A stretch of DNA of 57,621 bases from Alcaligenaceae bacterium. GTDB lineage: Bacteria > Pseudomonadota > Gammaproteobacteria > Burkholderiales > Burkholderiaceae_B. The stretch lies in the NCBI GenBank assembly GCA_029268595.1, contig JAJUGB010000002.1, forward strand, positions 1 through 57,621. Direction: 5' to 3'. The notes under the pieces were generated by a model, which saw only the letters and a program-made list of their open reading frames with translations, was not told the DNA's origin and did no database searches. Below, in pieces: positions 9,011-17,584 of the stretch. Every line of letters begins with the position of its first letter. Positions within the stretch are counted from its first letter, which is position 1. Both the position numbers and the translations under genes were made by a program.

Positions 9011-9829
9011 CTAGGCGGCTTCCACACGATCGACCCAGGTAGTGATCGAACCATCTGGATGCAGGCGCAAGCACCGGAAACCCGGCCCAATGGGATCCAA
9101 CTGATACTCCTGACTGCCCGGTTTGAACTGGATGCAGGTAGAAGGAGAAGTCATCAGTCGTATGTATTCTGGGGTGGAGTTGGGGGCAGTCGCCGGCTTC
9201 CGCGGGTAGCGCTCATCGAATTCAAGATGCACATGCCCGCTTAGCACTGCCCGCACATTGGGTGACACGGACAAGGCGTCCAGAAGCCACGACGCATTCT
9301 GCAGTTTCAGGTCGTCCAACCAGGGAACCCCCACATTCATGGGTGGATGGTGTATGACCACAAGAATGTGCCGCTTGCCTGCGTGGTGCAGGGCGTCCAG
9401 TAGTCGTCGCTGTTGATCCTCGCCAAGATGACCCTCATCGCTTCCGGGCACGACAGAGTCAAGCAACACGATGCGCCATCCGCCTGCATCAATGCCCGCG
9501 GGGGCTTTAGCGCCGAAGGCGGAATAGAAAGCTTCTCGTTTATCGTGGTTGCCCGGAATGGCAAATAAGGGGACGGATTCTCTGACGCTTTGAAGAAAGC
9601 GGCTATACGCCTCCGGCGAACCATCGTCAGCGATGTCACCGGTAGCCAAAATAAAATCCGGTGCCGCAACCTGCCCTCGCATCCGGTTTAATACTGCGAG
9701 CAAGGTGTCGTCGCTACGCACACCCCCGACGTCTTCGTCGGGCCGCTGTCGAAGATGAGAGTCGGTCAGCTGAACGACAACCACGTCGTCGTCAGGCCTA
9801 ACCGACTCTAGATGAACGAAAGTGTTCAT
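9011..9829 (-). CDS. Metallophosphoesterase, CpdA-like cyclic-nucleotide phosphodiesterase
   Basis: Class III cyclic-nucleotide phosphodiesterase-like enzyme of the calcineurin superfamily, using a two-metal centre. The 272 residues carry all five metal-binding motifs in order: TDSHL, TGDIADDG, GNHD, VIHHPP and SGHVHLEF. Family members hydrolyse 3',5'-cAMP, but substrate cannot be read from sequence, so the name is by resemblance. It is a single gene with its stop just before the tRNA-Cys promoter. The next gene upstream is a small membrane protein read from the same strand after 45 bases, so cotranscription is possible. Confidence 0.88.
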   Translation of the reverse strand: MNTFVHLESVRPDDDVVVVQLTDSHLRQRPDEDVGGVRSDDTLLAVLNRMRGQVAAPDFILATGDIADDGSPEAYSRFLQSVRESVPLFAIPGNHDKREAFYSAFGAKAPAGIDAGGWRIVLLDSVVPGSDEGHLGEDQQRRLLDALHHAGKRHILVVIHHPPMNVGVPWLDDLKLQNASWLLDALSVSPNVRAVLSGHVHLEFDERYPRKPATAPNSTPEYIRLMTSPSTCIQFKPGSQEYQLDPIGPGFRCLRLHPDGSITTWVDRVEAA

Positions 9830-9874
9830 GGTGACGCCTACCTCAAGGCGAACGCCACCGGGTCTGGCGTGAAT

Positions 9875-10021
9875 TTATAAGCCGCGACCGCTAATCAGGC
9901 GGACCAGCACAACAATGATGGCTATCACAAGCAGGACGTGGATAAAGCCGCCAAGCGTGTACGATGTGACCAGGCCAAGAAGCCAAAGGATGATCAAAAT
10001 AACTGCGATAGTCCAAAGCAT
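9875..10021 (-). CDS. 48-aa membrane protein, Lmo0937-type
   Basis: The product is a 48-residue, almost wholly hydrophobic protein with two membrane helices (about 2-19 and 27-44) and a short basic end, ISGRGL. It resembles the small Lmo0937/DUF5670 family, whose role is unknown and which is often stress-induced. I chose the ATG at 10021 because AGGAAGG lies 6 bases before it; a longer reading frame upstream has no such site. It sits beside a glycine-zipper lipoprotein gene in a small envelope-related cluster. Confidence 0.75.
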   Translation of the reverse strand: MLWTIAVILIILWLLGLVTSYTLGGFIHVLLVIAIIVVLVRLISGRGL

Positions 10022-10116
10022 AGTCGCCTTCCTTTTTTTGAGTTGTGAAAAAGAGGGTTGGCCCTTGACGACGCATCTTCGCTTCAATGCGTACAGGGCG
10101 AAATAGGGTCTTTGTA

Positions 10117-10332
10117 TTATTTACCCGTCTGATGTCCTATGACGCCGCCTACGGCCGCACCGCCGAGTGTCCCTCCGACGCTTCCGCCGGTCAGGACAGC
10201 TCCGCCAGCTGCTCCCACTCCCGCGCCTATGGCGGTATTTCTGCGTTGACGTGTGGTGTCGCCACATGCTGCAACGCTAAAAGCCAGGGCTAAAACGGCG
10301 GCGCCCGCGGCCCATCTCTTGTTTGCCTTCAT
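10117..10332 (-). CDS. Glycine-zipper lipoprotein (OsmB-like)
   Basis: A 71-residue predicted lipoprotein with a signal peptide ending in the lipobox VAAC. A glycine-zipper core then runs from NTAIGAGVGAAGG to GGAAVGGVIGHQTGK. Such proteins (OsmB, SlyB-like) sit in the outer membrane and are typically induced by osmotic or stationary-phase stress; that role is inferred. The ATG at 10332 has AAGG 7 bases upstream; an in-frame GTG lies 6 bases earlier. A close relative is encoded at 51881-52111. Confidence 0.8.
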   Translation of the reverse strand: MKANKRWAAGAAVLALAFSVAACGDTTRQRRNTAIGAGVGAAGGAVLTGGSVGGTLGGAAVGGVIGHQTGK

Positions 10333-10616
10333 ATCCACACCTTATGTGTAGTGGTCTCGCCAGATCAGCGGCAAGTGCTGTGCCTGCTTCCAACCCTGAA
10401 AAACGCGGGCCATTGCGTCGTACACACGGCGTTACCGTTCGGGGCCCTTGAACTTGGCTAGCCCCCTGGGCAATAAGGAAATCGGCCAGTTCGCAAAAGG
10501 TGGCGAAATCTCATCTATCCGAGAGCGTTTTCAATGACAAGTTGGCACGAGGTTTGCTATGGATGTGTCGAGTCCGCTGTGGATCACACGGTTCACCACT
10601 CTATAGGGAGAATGTT

Positions 10617-11588
10617 ATGAAGAAGACTATAGCGATTGCGATTTGCTCCTTGCCATTTGCGCTGACCCCACTGGCTTACGCTCAGACCGGGGGCGCCACC
10701 GCAGGGGGCCCAGCCGCGTCGGGCGCATCGACGCCAAACACGGAAAAGGATCCTGCGAATACTTCTGCAGCCACCGATCCAGACCGCATGAGCGCCAACA
10801 GCAGCTCAGGCGCTGCCGCCAACCGTTCGGCTGACGGCACTTCGTCCACCGAGACGACCCAAAGCAATACAAACCGTACCGGCAACAACCCGGGCGACGG
10901 TGGCGCTAGCGGCCCGACCGACCACACCACTCGAGCCGATGCCGGCGCGGCAGGCTCGCACACTAGCGGCCAGAACCCCGCTTCCAATAACCAACAGTCG
11001 GCCGGAAACACCGGAGGCGCGTCCAATCAAAGCCAAGGCGCATCAGGCGGCGGAGCGGCTGCTGGAGGCGCCGGCGGGGCTGCATCCGGCAGTGCTGGCT
11101 CCGGTGCGAGCGGCGGCTCGGGCGGCATGAGCCCCAGCACTGGCGGCGGCAACATGACTGAAGTGGAAAGCGTTCGTGAGCAACTGCTGGGCAAATCAGT
11201 ATTCAACGAAAACAACGACAAAATCGGCGACATCAACGACGTCGTGTTGGGCCCTGACAATAAGGCCACCGAAGTGGTTGTCGGTGTCGGCGGATTCATT
11301 GGTGTCGGTGAGCGCAAGGTAGCCGTACCCTTTGACCGCATCTCCAAGAGCACGGATGGTGACAAGTTGATTTTGGCTGGCTACACCAAAGACCAGTTGA
11401 AGGAAATGCCTGAATACCAGGCGCCCAACGACCGCGACAACGACAACGCTGATCGCGGCGACATTCGACCGGCTGCGCCTGGTGCCGGCGGCACACGCGG
11501 TACTGAAGGTATGGGCACGGGCGGAACGCCCGGTGCCGGCGGCATGGGTACGGGTGCGCCCGGCACCAGCCCCGGCTCCACTCGCTAA
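10617..11588 (+). CDS. Secreted PRC-barrel domain protein with Gly/Ala/Ser-rich linkers
   Basis: The product has 323 residues. A Sec signal peptide (about 1-22, ending in AYA) precedes a long low-complexity region rich in Gly, Ala, Ser, Asn and Thr (about 23-180). A PRC-barrel domain follows (about 185-265; LLGKSVFNENNDKIGDINDV, VVGVGGFIGVGERKVAVPF), then a Gly-rich tail of GAGG/GMGTGG repeats. PRC-barrels bind partner proteins or RNA; in Burkholderiales such secreted forms are uncharacterised and often stress-induced. The ATG at 10617 has AGGGAG upstream and is preferred over earlier in-frame codons. Confidence 0.8.
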   Translation: MKKTIAIAICSLPFALTPLAYAQTGGATAGGPAASGASTPNTEKDPANTSAATDPDRMSANSSSGAAANRSADGTSSTETTQSNTNRTGNNPGDGGASGPTDHTTRADAGAAGSHTSGQNPASNNQQSAGNTGGASNQSQGASGGGAAAGGAGGAASGSAGSGASGGSGGMSPSTGGGNMTEVESVREQLLGKSVFNENNDKIGDINDVVLGPDNKATEVVVGVGGFIGVGERKVAVPFDRISKSTDGDKLILAGYTKDQLKEMPEYQAPNDRDNDNADRGDIRPAAPGAGGTRGTEGMGTGGTPGAGGMGTGAPGTSPGSTR

Positions 11589-11633
11589 TTAAAGCTGCCG
11601 GACAGTACCGCCCCCCGGTACTGATGCGCAAAG

Positions 11634-11663
11634 ATCGGCCTTTCGCCATGGCGGAAGGCCGAT
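11634..11663 (+). terminator. Hairpin terminator after the PRC-barrel gene
   Basis: A 30-base inverted repeat with one mismatch (ATCGGCCTTTCGCCA and its complement). It is followed by a short T-poor tail, so it may only be a stabilising 3' hairpin. Confidence 0.55.
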
Positions 11664-11753
11664 TTCAATTGTGTGTGAAGCAAGCCCCGACTCGCCGCAC
11701 CGAGTCTTGCGTATTACGATCTAGTATGGACGTTTGCAATACCCCAAATCATT

Positions 11754-12335
11754 ATGGATGAATCGGTACGAGCCGCGATGACCCGGTGGCCTAAGGTGCC
11801 CGAGGTTTACGGCTGGCTTTCACTTAACCAGGCCGGAGAGTGGCGTCTGCACCCATTGGGGGACGCGCACACAGGCTCACGCGGAGAACCGATAGGTAAT
11901 CAACAGATTCGTGACTTTATCGGTCGCAACTATCTCTCCGACGGTGCCGGGCGGTGGTTCTTCCAAAATGGACCGCAACGGGTTTTCGTGCGCCTTGACG
12001 CCGCACCTTTCATCTTGCAGCTCTATTCCAATGATCTGCAGTTCTTCACGCACAACGGGCTCTCCATTGAGGCGGCGGATATAAAGGGCTGGTGGTTAGA
12101 CGACGCTGGCCGCCTATACGCTCAAACTGCGGTGGGGCCCGGGCTGGTCGCGGGACGCGACGTTCAAGCCGTGCTCGAGCAGCTTCGGGATGCAAACGGC
12201 ATCGTCCTGATCGAACGACTCCAGGAGTCGCCTGACACGGACATACTATTGCGCAAACAGCCAGAGCTATGGTTGCGAAACGTCCCAAGCGACCGACTGC
12301 CTGATCTCTTGGGATTTATAAAATCGCCTGGGTGA
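11754..12335 (+). CDS. Conserved hypothetical protein
   Basis: A 193-residue soluble protein with no signal peptide or membrane segment. I do not recognise the family with confidence. The N-terminus (VPEVYGWLSLNQAGEWRLH) reads like a small beta-sheet domain, and the middle is rich in aromatic residues (GRWFFQNGPQRVFVRL, LYSNDLQFFTHNG). The C-terminus has a DTDILLRKQPELWLR stretch. The start could also be the in-frame ATG eight codons later. It sits alone before the Nudix-aat-bpt-pyrD group, 100 bases upstream, and may be cotranscribed. Confidence 0.65.
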   Translation: MDESVRAAMTRWPKVPEVYGWLSLNQAGEWRLHPLGDAHTGSRGEPIGNQQIRDFIGRNYLSDGAGRWFFQNGPQRVFVRLDAAPFILQLYSNDLQFFTHNGLSIEAADIKGWWLDDAGRLYAQTAVGPGLVAGRDVQAVLEQLRDANGIVLIERLQESPDTDILLRKQPELWLRNVPSDRLPDLLGFIKSPG

Positions 12336-12435
12336 ACTGCTATCAAGCTCCTCTAATAGTCCGCCGGAGTTTAGAGCGGTCGAATTACGCTATGCTTAAT
12401 GCATCAGCGCCCACGGCAGTACGCCGCACATCAAC

Positions 12436-13023
12436 ATGACCATGCCTGCCCCTGCTTTTTATTACCCCGCTCCTCGCACCTACAATTTTTGCAGTCAGTG
12501 CGCCACACCCATTACCAAACGAATTCCACCAGACGACAACCGCATCCGGGACGTCTGCGAGAACTGTGGAGCAGTTCACTACCAAAACCCGCGCAATGTC
12601 GTAGGGGTTTTACCGGTGTTGGGCGATCGGGTCTTGTTGTGCCGCCGCGCCATCGAACCTCGTTACAACAAATGGACCTTGCCCGCGGGCTTTATGGAGC
12701 TGGGCGAAACCACAGCGCAAGGCGCCATGCGTGAAACGCAGGAAGAGGCCGGCGCCCAGATAGAGCTGGGTGACCTGTATACGCTGATAGACGTCCCCTT
12801 TGCAGAGCAGGTGCACTTTTTTTATTTGGGAAAAGTAACTAGCGAGGCCCTTTTCCCGGGGCCTGAAACGCTGGAAGCCCGATTTTTTGAGCTAGATGAG
12901 ATCCCCTGGAGCAACCTGGCCTTCCGGACAGTCATCACCACACTGGAACACTACATTCGGGACTACCAGACGGGCATATTCCCCATCCATCAGTACGAAA
13001 TACCCCTGCCCATCAAGGACTAA
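12436..13023 (+). CDS. Nudix hydrolase with N-terminal zinc ribbon
   Basis: The 195 residues contain a CxxC...CxxC zinc ribbon (CSQC and CENC, about 15-38), then a Nudix domain. Its box GFMELGETTAQGAMRETQEE matches GX5EX7REUXEEXGU in full. The zinc-ribbon-plus-Nudix design resembles NudC-like NADH pyrophosphatases, but the protein is shorter and lacks a clear NudC SQPWPFP-type motif, so the substrate is open. It is the first of four closely packed genes; aat follows after 12 bases. Confidence 0.85.
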   Translation: MTMPAPAFYYPAPRTYNFCSQCATPITKRIPPDDNRIRDVCENCGAVHYQNPRNVVGVLPVLGDRVLLCRRAIEPRYNKWTLPAGFMELGETTAQGAMRETQEEAGAQIELGDLYTLIDVPFAEQVHFFYLGKVTSEALFPGPETLEARFFELDEIPWSNLAFRTVITTLEHYIRDYQTGIFPIHQYEIPLPIKD

Positions 13024-13035
13024 TGGGAGACCTGC

Positions 13036-13788
13036 GTGAGTTTGCTTGCGTGGATCAATGGCGAAACTCCCTTACCCCACCCCAGCCAGGCCTTGCCGGA
13101 AGGATTGCTGGCTGTCGGGGGAGATCTTTCTATAAGTCGACTCACCGAAGCGTATTCCAAAGGTATTTTTCCTTGGTACAACGAGGGCGACCCGGTGCTG
13201 TGGTGGAGCCCCGACCCCCGCATGGTGCTTGATGTGCGAAACTTTTGCCCCTCGCATTCCTTACGGAAGCGGCTTAGACAAATCGCTCGGGAAGAGCAAA
13301 ACCCCAATTCGCGCATTCAGGTAACGACAGACACGGCGTTCGAAGAAGTCATGCGTGCCTGCGCGGCTCCGCGCAAGTCTCAAGCCGGAACCTGGATATC
13401 GTCCGACATTCAGAACGCCTACACGAAGTGGCATCGGGCTGGGGTCGTTCACAGCGTCGAGACCTGGATGGATGGCGAACTTGCCGGCGGCTTATATGGG
13501 GTGAATTTGGGCGGCTTCTTTTTCGGGGAGTCGATGTTCGCGCGGCGGGCTGACGCCTCGAAAATCGCGCTGGCCTATTTATTGCGGTTTCTATCGGTAC
13601 GAGGTGTCACCCATATAGACTGCCAGCAAGAGACGGCGCATTTGGCCAGTCTGGGCGCGCGTCCCATCCCTCGAGACGAGTTTTTGCGTCTATTGCAAGG
13701 CGCTTTGGAGCGACCGTCACTGGAATGGCCCGCGGGGCAACTATTGCATACCGGCGAGCTTGCAAGGCCAAATGCGAAAGCCGGATAA
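13036..13788 (+). CDS. aat: Leucyl/phenylalanyl-tRNA--protein transferase
   Basis: Adds Leu or Phe from tRNA to proteins with N-terminal Arg or Lys, marking them for ClpAP. The 250 residues show the family hallmarks [45 protein letters not shown] and HIDCQ. It starts at a GTG with GGGAGA upstream. Its neighbour bpt encodes the other known bacterial N-end-rule transferase, so the two together form an N-degron tagging unit. Confidence 0.96.
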   Translation: MSLLAWINGETPLPHPSQALPEGLLAVGGDLSISRLTEAYSKGIFPWYNEGDPVLWWSPDPRMVLDVRNFCPSHSLRKRLRQIAREEQNPNSRIQVTTDTAFEEVMRACAAPRKSQAGTWISSDIQNAYTKWHRAGVVHSVETWMDGELAGGLYGVNLGGFFFGESMFARRADASKIALAYLLRFLSVRGVTHIDCQQETAHLASLGARPIPRDEFLRLLQGALERPSLEWPAGQLLHTGELARPNAKAG

Positions 13789-13830
13789 TGACCTTATGCA
13801 TTGCCGATTCGTAGTTCATCGAGCCGCATT

Positions 13831-14550
13831 ATGAGCCACCCCACCGAACTAAGCTTCAAATCCCTGCAGTTCTATGCAACGGCGTCTTATCCCTGCAGCT
13901 ACATCGAAGGGCAAGAAGCTCGTTCTCAAGTGGCGGCGCCCACGCATCTTATCGACACGCCGACGTATTCTCGGCTGGTCGAGCAAGGTTTCCGGCGCAG
14001 CGGTCAATTCACCTATCGTCCCCATTGCGACGCTTGTCAGTCCTGCCTCCCGATACGTATCGATACTCGGGCCTTCAGCCCCAATCGCACGCAGCGACGG
14101 ATATGGCGCCGACATAGCGACTTGAGGGCCACCCAGGCCCCGCTCGAGTACAGGAGCGAGCACTTTGAACTGTACAAACAATACATTGGCACGCGCCACG
14201 CCGGCGCCGGCATGGACGAAGACAGTCAGATGCAATACACGCAGTTCTTGCTGACCAGCCGTGTTGCTTCGACGTTGATAGAGTTTCATGACGCAGAGCA
14301 GGCTTTACGCATGGTCAGCGTCATCGACGTGCTAGATACCGGTTTTTCTGCCGTATATACCTTTTTCGACCCGCATTACGCGGGTAGCCTTGGTGCTTAC
14401 AGCATTCTGTGGCAAATTGATCGTTGCCGCCGCCTAGAACTTCCATGGCTGTACTTAGGCTACTGGATCGCAGAAAGCCGTAAAATGACATACAAATCCC
14501 AATACAAGCCCTACCAGATTCTGCGCAACGGCGTCTGGACTCCCGAATAA
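13831..14550 (+). CDS. bpt: Aspartate/glutamate leucyltransferase (Bpt)
   Basis: Bacterial protein transferase that adds Leu to N-terminal Asp or Glu, resembling eukaryotic Ate1 in sequence. The 239 residues contain the early Cys-rich region (CSYIEG and [14 protein letters not shown]), the [14 protein letters not shown] motif and the C-terminal [19 protein letters not shown] segment typical of the family. I chose ATG 13831; the 10 codons before it (from a TTG) are not conserved-looking. Tandem with aat, and pyrD begins 6 bases after the stop. Confidence 0.93.
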   Translation: MSHPTELSFKSLQFYATASYPCSYIEGQEARSQVAAPTHLIDTPTYSRLVEQGFRRSGQFTYRPHCDACQSCLPIRIDTRAFSPNRTQRRIWRRHSDLRATQAPLEYRSEHFELYKQYIGTRHAGAGMDEDSQMQYTQFLLTSRVASTLIEFHDAEQALRMVSVIDVLDTGFSAVYTFFDPHYAGSLGAYSILWQIDRCRRLELPWLYLGYWIAESRKMTYKSQYKPYQILRNGVWTPE

Positions 14551-14556
14551 TTCCGC

Positions 14557-15642
14557 ATGTCTCTTTTGTTTCGCTCGTATCCGCTGGCTCGGCCCGCGCT
14601 ATTCTCTCTGGACGCTGAAACGGCTCACGAACTGACCTTATCGTCCTTGCAAAGGGCCTACGACTGTCGTGTTACTCGCGCATTGTTAGGGGCTCGGCCG
14701 CAGTTGCCGGTCTCGCTCATGGGTCTTTCATTGCGCAACCCCGTCGGTCTGGCGGCAGGGCTCGACAAAAACGGCGCCCATATCGACGCATTGGGCAATC
14801 TAGGCTTCGGCTTTATTGAAGTCGGCACTGTTACGCCACGCGCCCAGCCCGGCAACGTTCGCCCTCGCCTATTCCGGCTGCCCCGGTCCCAAGCGCTGAT
14901 CAACCGTATGGGCTTCAATAACCAGGGCCTGGCGTCCTTTATTGATAACGTAGCGCGAAGCAAATGGCGTACGGAGGGAGGCATTTTAGGGCTCAATATC
15001 GGCAAGAACGCCGACACCCCTATTGAAAAAGCCGTTGACGACTATCTGCTAGGCCTGGACGGGGTATATGCCTTTGCCGACTACGTCACCGTCAATATTT
15101 CGTCGCCAAATACTAACGGCCTTCGCAACCTTCAGGGACAAGACGCGCTCACCGCCTTATTGCAACCTTTGCAGCAGCGGCGCCAGGCCTTGGAAGACCA
15201 GCACGGCCGTGCAGTGCCCTTGGTAGTGAAGATAGCACCCGACTTAACACCGGAAGAAGTCGACACCATCGCCGATGTACTTCCTCGCTTTGGCATAGAT
15301 GGCGTGATTGCCACCAACACCACTTTGTCCCGGGAAGCCGTTGCGCGTCAGCCGCATTCTTCAGAAGCTGGCGGTCTGTCTGGTCCGCCCGTACACGCCT
15401 TATCTTTGTTGGTCATAGAAAGGTTGCGCCGGCGCCTCGGAAAGGCGCTGGCCATCATCGGAGTGGGCGGGGTGGCGTCCGGTAAAGATGCTCAGGAAAA
15501 GATTGCTGCGGGCGCCGATGCGGTACAACTGTATACGGGCCTCATCTACCGGGGACCGGGACTCATCGGCGAGTGTGTCGAAGCACTAAGGCCGGCCATG
15601 TCCAAACAAGCGGCGATGCAAGCGGAAGCCAGCGCCTATTGA
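14557..15642 (+). CDS. pyrD: Dihydroorotate dehydrogenase (quinone), class 2
   Basis: Membrane-associated flavoenzyme oxidising dihydroorotate with quinone in pyrimidine synthesis. The 361 residues have the class 2 N-terminal amphipathic extension (about 1-40). The FMN barrel follows, with [48 protein letters not shown] (catalytic Ser region) and [12 protein letters not shown]. It ends the Nudix-aat-bpt-pyrD group; a terminator lies about 95 bases downstream. Confidence 0.96.
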   Translation: MSLLFRSYPLARPALFSLDAETAHELTLSSLQRAYDCRVTRALLGARPQLPVSLMGLSLRNPVGLAAGLDKNGAHIDALGNLGFGFIEVGTVTPRAQPGNVRPRLFRLPRSQALINRMGFNNQGLASFIDNVARSKWRTEGGILGLNIGKNADTPIEKAVDDYLLGLDGVYAFADYVTVNISSPNTNGLRNLQGQDALTALLQPLQQRRQALEDQHGRAVPLVVKIAPDLTPEEVDTIADVLPRFGIDGVIATNTTLSREAVARQPHSSEAGGLSGPPVHALSLLVIERLRRRLGKALAIIGVGGVASGKDAQEKIAAGADAVQLYTGLIYRGPGLIGECVEALRPAMSKQAAMQAEASAY

Positions 15643-15655
15643 TGGACGGCTCTTT

Positions 15656-15735
15656 CGAATGGACACGGTCCATGGAATAGGCCGACCCGTGGAATGAACG
15701 CGATCCTCGGAATAGACCCGACTCGTGGAATGATC
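15656..15735. repeat. Imperfect tandem repeats of about 18 bp
   Basis: Four or five units start with GAAT or GGAAT(A/G), spaced 17-18 bases, in the pyrD 3' region. They are imperfect after the first eight bases of each unit. Function unknown. Confidence 0.6.
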
Positions 15736-15772
15736 AAAAGTAAGGGCGCTCAATAGAGCGCCCTACTTTTTT
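15736..15772. terminator. Bidirectional rho-independent terminator
   Basis: Stem AGTAAGGGCGCTC / GAGCGCCCTACT with an A-run on one side and a T-run on the other. It serves pyrD on the plus strand and could serve the phasin gene on the minus strand. Confidence 0.9.
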
Positions 15773-15835
15773 GCTGTAGCGGTACTACAAGAGCCGCGCA
15801 ACCACTCGTTAAGCCATTGCTTCAGCTGGGGTAGA

Positions 15836-15924
15836 ACTTCGGTCGAGCTGACCTGTGGCCGAATGACTTCGGTCGAGCTGATCTGTCGCCGAATAGCTTC
15901 GGTCCAGCTGCTCTTCGGCCCGAT
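15836..15924. repeat. Three tandem 30-bp repeats
   Basis: Units at 15836-15865, 15866-15895 and 15896-15924 share ACTTCGGTCGAGCTG at their start and GCCGAAT at their end; the third is the most diverged. They lie between the terminator and the phasin stop codon and are not within a recognised gene. Confidence 0.8.
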
Positions 15925-15937
15925 CGACCCATTTCAA

Positions 15938-16525
15938 TCAGCCTTCAGCCGGACGGCGATTGCCGCGGTTGGCGTTGGCTTTTACTGCTTCAGCGGCCTT
16001 ATTGGCCATCTCGACCGACGCGTCGGTGGCGGCAACGACATTGGCTTGTGCTGTCTCGGCAGCTTGGCGCGTAGCCTTGCCCACAGTGTCGAATGTAGAG
16101 TTGGCCGTGGCCAGCGAAGACCTCATCAATGCGATGGCGCTTTCCGAGCCGGCGGGGGCGCGACTGGCAAGCTGATCCAGCGCCTCGGACAATTGCTGCT
16201 GGCCTAGAGCCACTTGCTGCTCGGCCACGCGAACAAGTTCGCCCTGAACGCCGGAGACAATGTCATAAACCTGCTTGCTGTAAGCCAACGCTTTCTCAGC
16301 ACTGGGCTGGGGCAAGGTCGAAATCACGTTCACCGCATCCTGGGCGTCGCGAGCGTCGACCAATTCTTGCGATTTTTGTCCCACTTCGTCCAACGTCGCT
16401 TTGAGCACGCGCAGGTTAAGATCGGTTAGTTTCTCGAAGCCGCCAAAAAAAGCGCTTTGCGCGGCCAAGATGTTATCGAGGGCGGCTTTTTGAGCCGAGA
16501 AAAGGGGCTGGGGAATAGCGCTCAT
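15938..16525 (-). CDS. phaP: Phasin family protein
   Basis: Polyhydroxyalkanoate granule-coating protein. The 195 residues are almost all helix and low in Cys and Trp. The phasin core is in the first 110 residues (QKAALDNILAAQSAFFGGFEKL through ARDAQDAVNVIS), then an Ala/Glu-rich coiled region and a basic tail NRGNRRP. The ATG has GAAGGA just upstream. A strong promoter with a palindromic operator over its predicted transcription start lies about 75 bases before the gene, suggesting repression until polymer accumulates. No PHA synthase is in the window. Confidence 0.88.
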   Translation of the reverse strand: MSAIPQPLFSAQKAALDNILAAQSAFFGGFEKLTDLNLRVLKATLDEVGQKSQELVDARDAQDAVNVISTLPQPSAEKALAYSKQVYDIVSGVQGELVRVAEQQVALGQQQLSEALDQLASRAPAGSESAIALMRSSLATANSTFDTVGKATRQAAETAQANVVAATDASVEMANKAAEAVKANANRGNRRPAEG

Positions 16526-16599
16526 GAGATATCCTTCAAGGTACGACTGGGGCAGTCGAAATTAATACGGAGGACTGAGGGCGTTGCTGCCTGACCCTC

Positions 16600-16618
16600 T
16601 ATGTTGCAGTGCAACATA
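16600..16618. promoter_or_regulatory. Palindromic operator in the phasin promoter
   Basis: TATGTTGCA, one base, then TGCAACATA: a perfect 9-1-9 inverted repeat over the predicted transcription start of the phasin gene. The TGCA core resembles sites reported for the PHA repressor PhaR. The neighbouring IclR regulator is another candidate binder. Confidence 0.7.
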
Positions 16619-16623
16619 ACTCT

Positions 16624-16651
16624 ATTGTAGGCTTGCGCCGCGCGCAGTCAA
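16624..16651 (-). promoter_or_regulatory. Promoter of the phasin gene
   Basis: Minus-strand TTGACT (16646-16651), a 16-base spacer and TACAAT (16624-16629). The predicted start falls within the palindrome at 16600-16618. Confidence 0.7.
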
Positions 16652-16680
16652 GAGTATTTGCTGCGCCGCAACAACCTGTT

Positions 16681-17523
16681 TCAATGTTGCTTGAAGAACG
16701 CCGTTGCGCTGTTTGAGCTGCACGGACCTTCATACCCCAGGTCGCGTGAAATGCGCGCCGCGGTCTCTTGCAACAGGGTGATCCACTCATCCCGCATGCG
16801 CTCCGCTGGCGCCGAGATGGACAAGCCCGCTTGAAGTTTGCCGGTATCGTCGTACACCCCTGCCGCAATGCAACGGACGCCTAGCTCCAACTCTTCGTTG
16901 TCTCGAGAATAGCCATGCCGCCTGACCAGCGCCAGGTCACGCTCCAGCTGTTCGGCACGTGTGAGACTGTTGCGTGTGGTGCCGGCGAGGCCGGTACGCA
17001 TAATGTAGGATTTGATCTGACGCGGGTCGCTCACTGACAGAAATAGCTTGCCTGTCGAGGTCAGATGCAGGGGCGCCCTACCCCCGATGGCGCGCACAAC
17101 CTGCATGCCGGAGCGTTCGCTCCAGGCTCGCTCGATATATACAATCTCGTCGCCCTGCTGGACCGAAAGATTAATGGTTTGACCGGTGACGCGGTGCAGT
17201 TCCCGCATGTATTCCAAGGCGACTTCACGGACATTGAGCCGTCCCTTTACGAGGGATCCCAGCTCTAGCAAGCGCATGCCGAGGCGGTAGAGCCCGCTGT
17301 CGACCCGCTCAACATAGCGGCCCACCACAAGGTCATTCAAGATACGATGGGCCGTTGAGGTATGAAGGCCCGCGGCAGCGGCCAAATGCTTGAGAGCCAT
17401 GGGTTCCGCCTGCCGCGCCAAGACATCAAGCAACAGCATTGCCCGCTGCAATACCTGGATAGTTATATGAGAGTTTTCAAAAACCGGGTTTACCGGCGAA
17501 ATTTGTTCAGTCGAACGTGCCAT
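16681..17523 (-). CDS. IclR-family transcriptional regulator
   Basis: One-component regulator with an N-terminal winged helix (about 20-80; LQRAMLLLDVLAR, LHTSTAHRILNDLV) and the C-terminal IclR ligand domain (about 95-260; INLSVQQGDEIVYIERAW, LHLTSTGKLFLS, GVRCIAAGVYDDTGK). I prefer the ATG at 17523 (280 aa). The ATG at 17547 has no clear ribosome-binding site and lies at the predicted transcription start. Its promoter carries a motif very like the phasin operator, so it may control itself and the phasin gene. The effector is unknown. Confidence 0.85.
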   Translation of the reverse strand: MARSTEQISPVNPVFENSHITIQVLQRAMLLLDVLARQAEPMALKHLAAAAGLHTSTAHRILNDLVVGRYVERVDSGLYRLGMRLLELGSLVKGRLNVREVALEYMRELHRVTGQTINLSVQQGDEIVYIERAWSERSGMQVVRAIGGRAPLHLTSTGKLFLSVSDPRQIKSYIMRTGLAGTTRNSLTRAEQLERDLALVRRHGYSRDNEELELGVRCIAAGVYDDTGKLQAGLSISAPAERMRDEWITLLQETAARISRDLGYEGPCSSNSATAFFKQH

Positions 17524-17532
17524 AGCGGTCTT

Positions 17533-17581
17533 GATGCAATGCAACATCTCATATTATGAAAAGAACCAGCTTGGCGCGCAA
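17533..17581 (-). promoter_or_regulatory. Promoter and operator-like site of the IclR gene
   Basis: Minus-strand TTGCGC (17576-17581), a 17-base spacer and CATAAT (17553-17558). Then ATGTTGCATTGCATC (17534-17548) lies at the predicted start. The motif shares ATGTTGCA(Y)TGCA with the phasin operator. Confidence 0.5.
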
Positions 17582-17584
17582 GTA

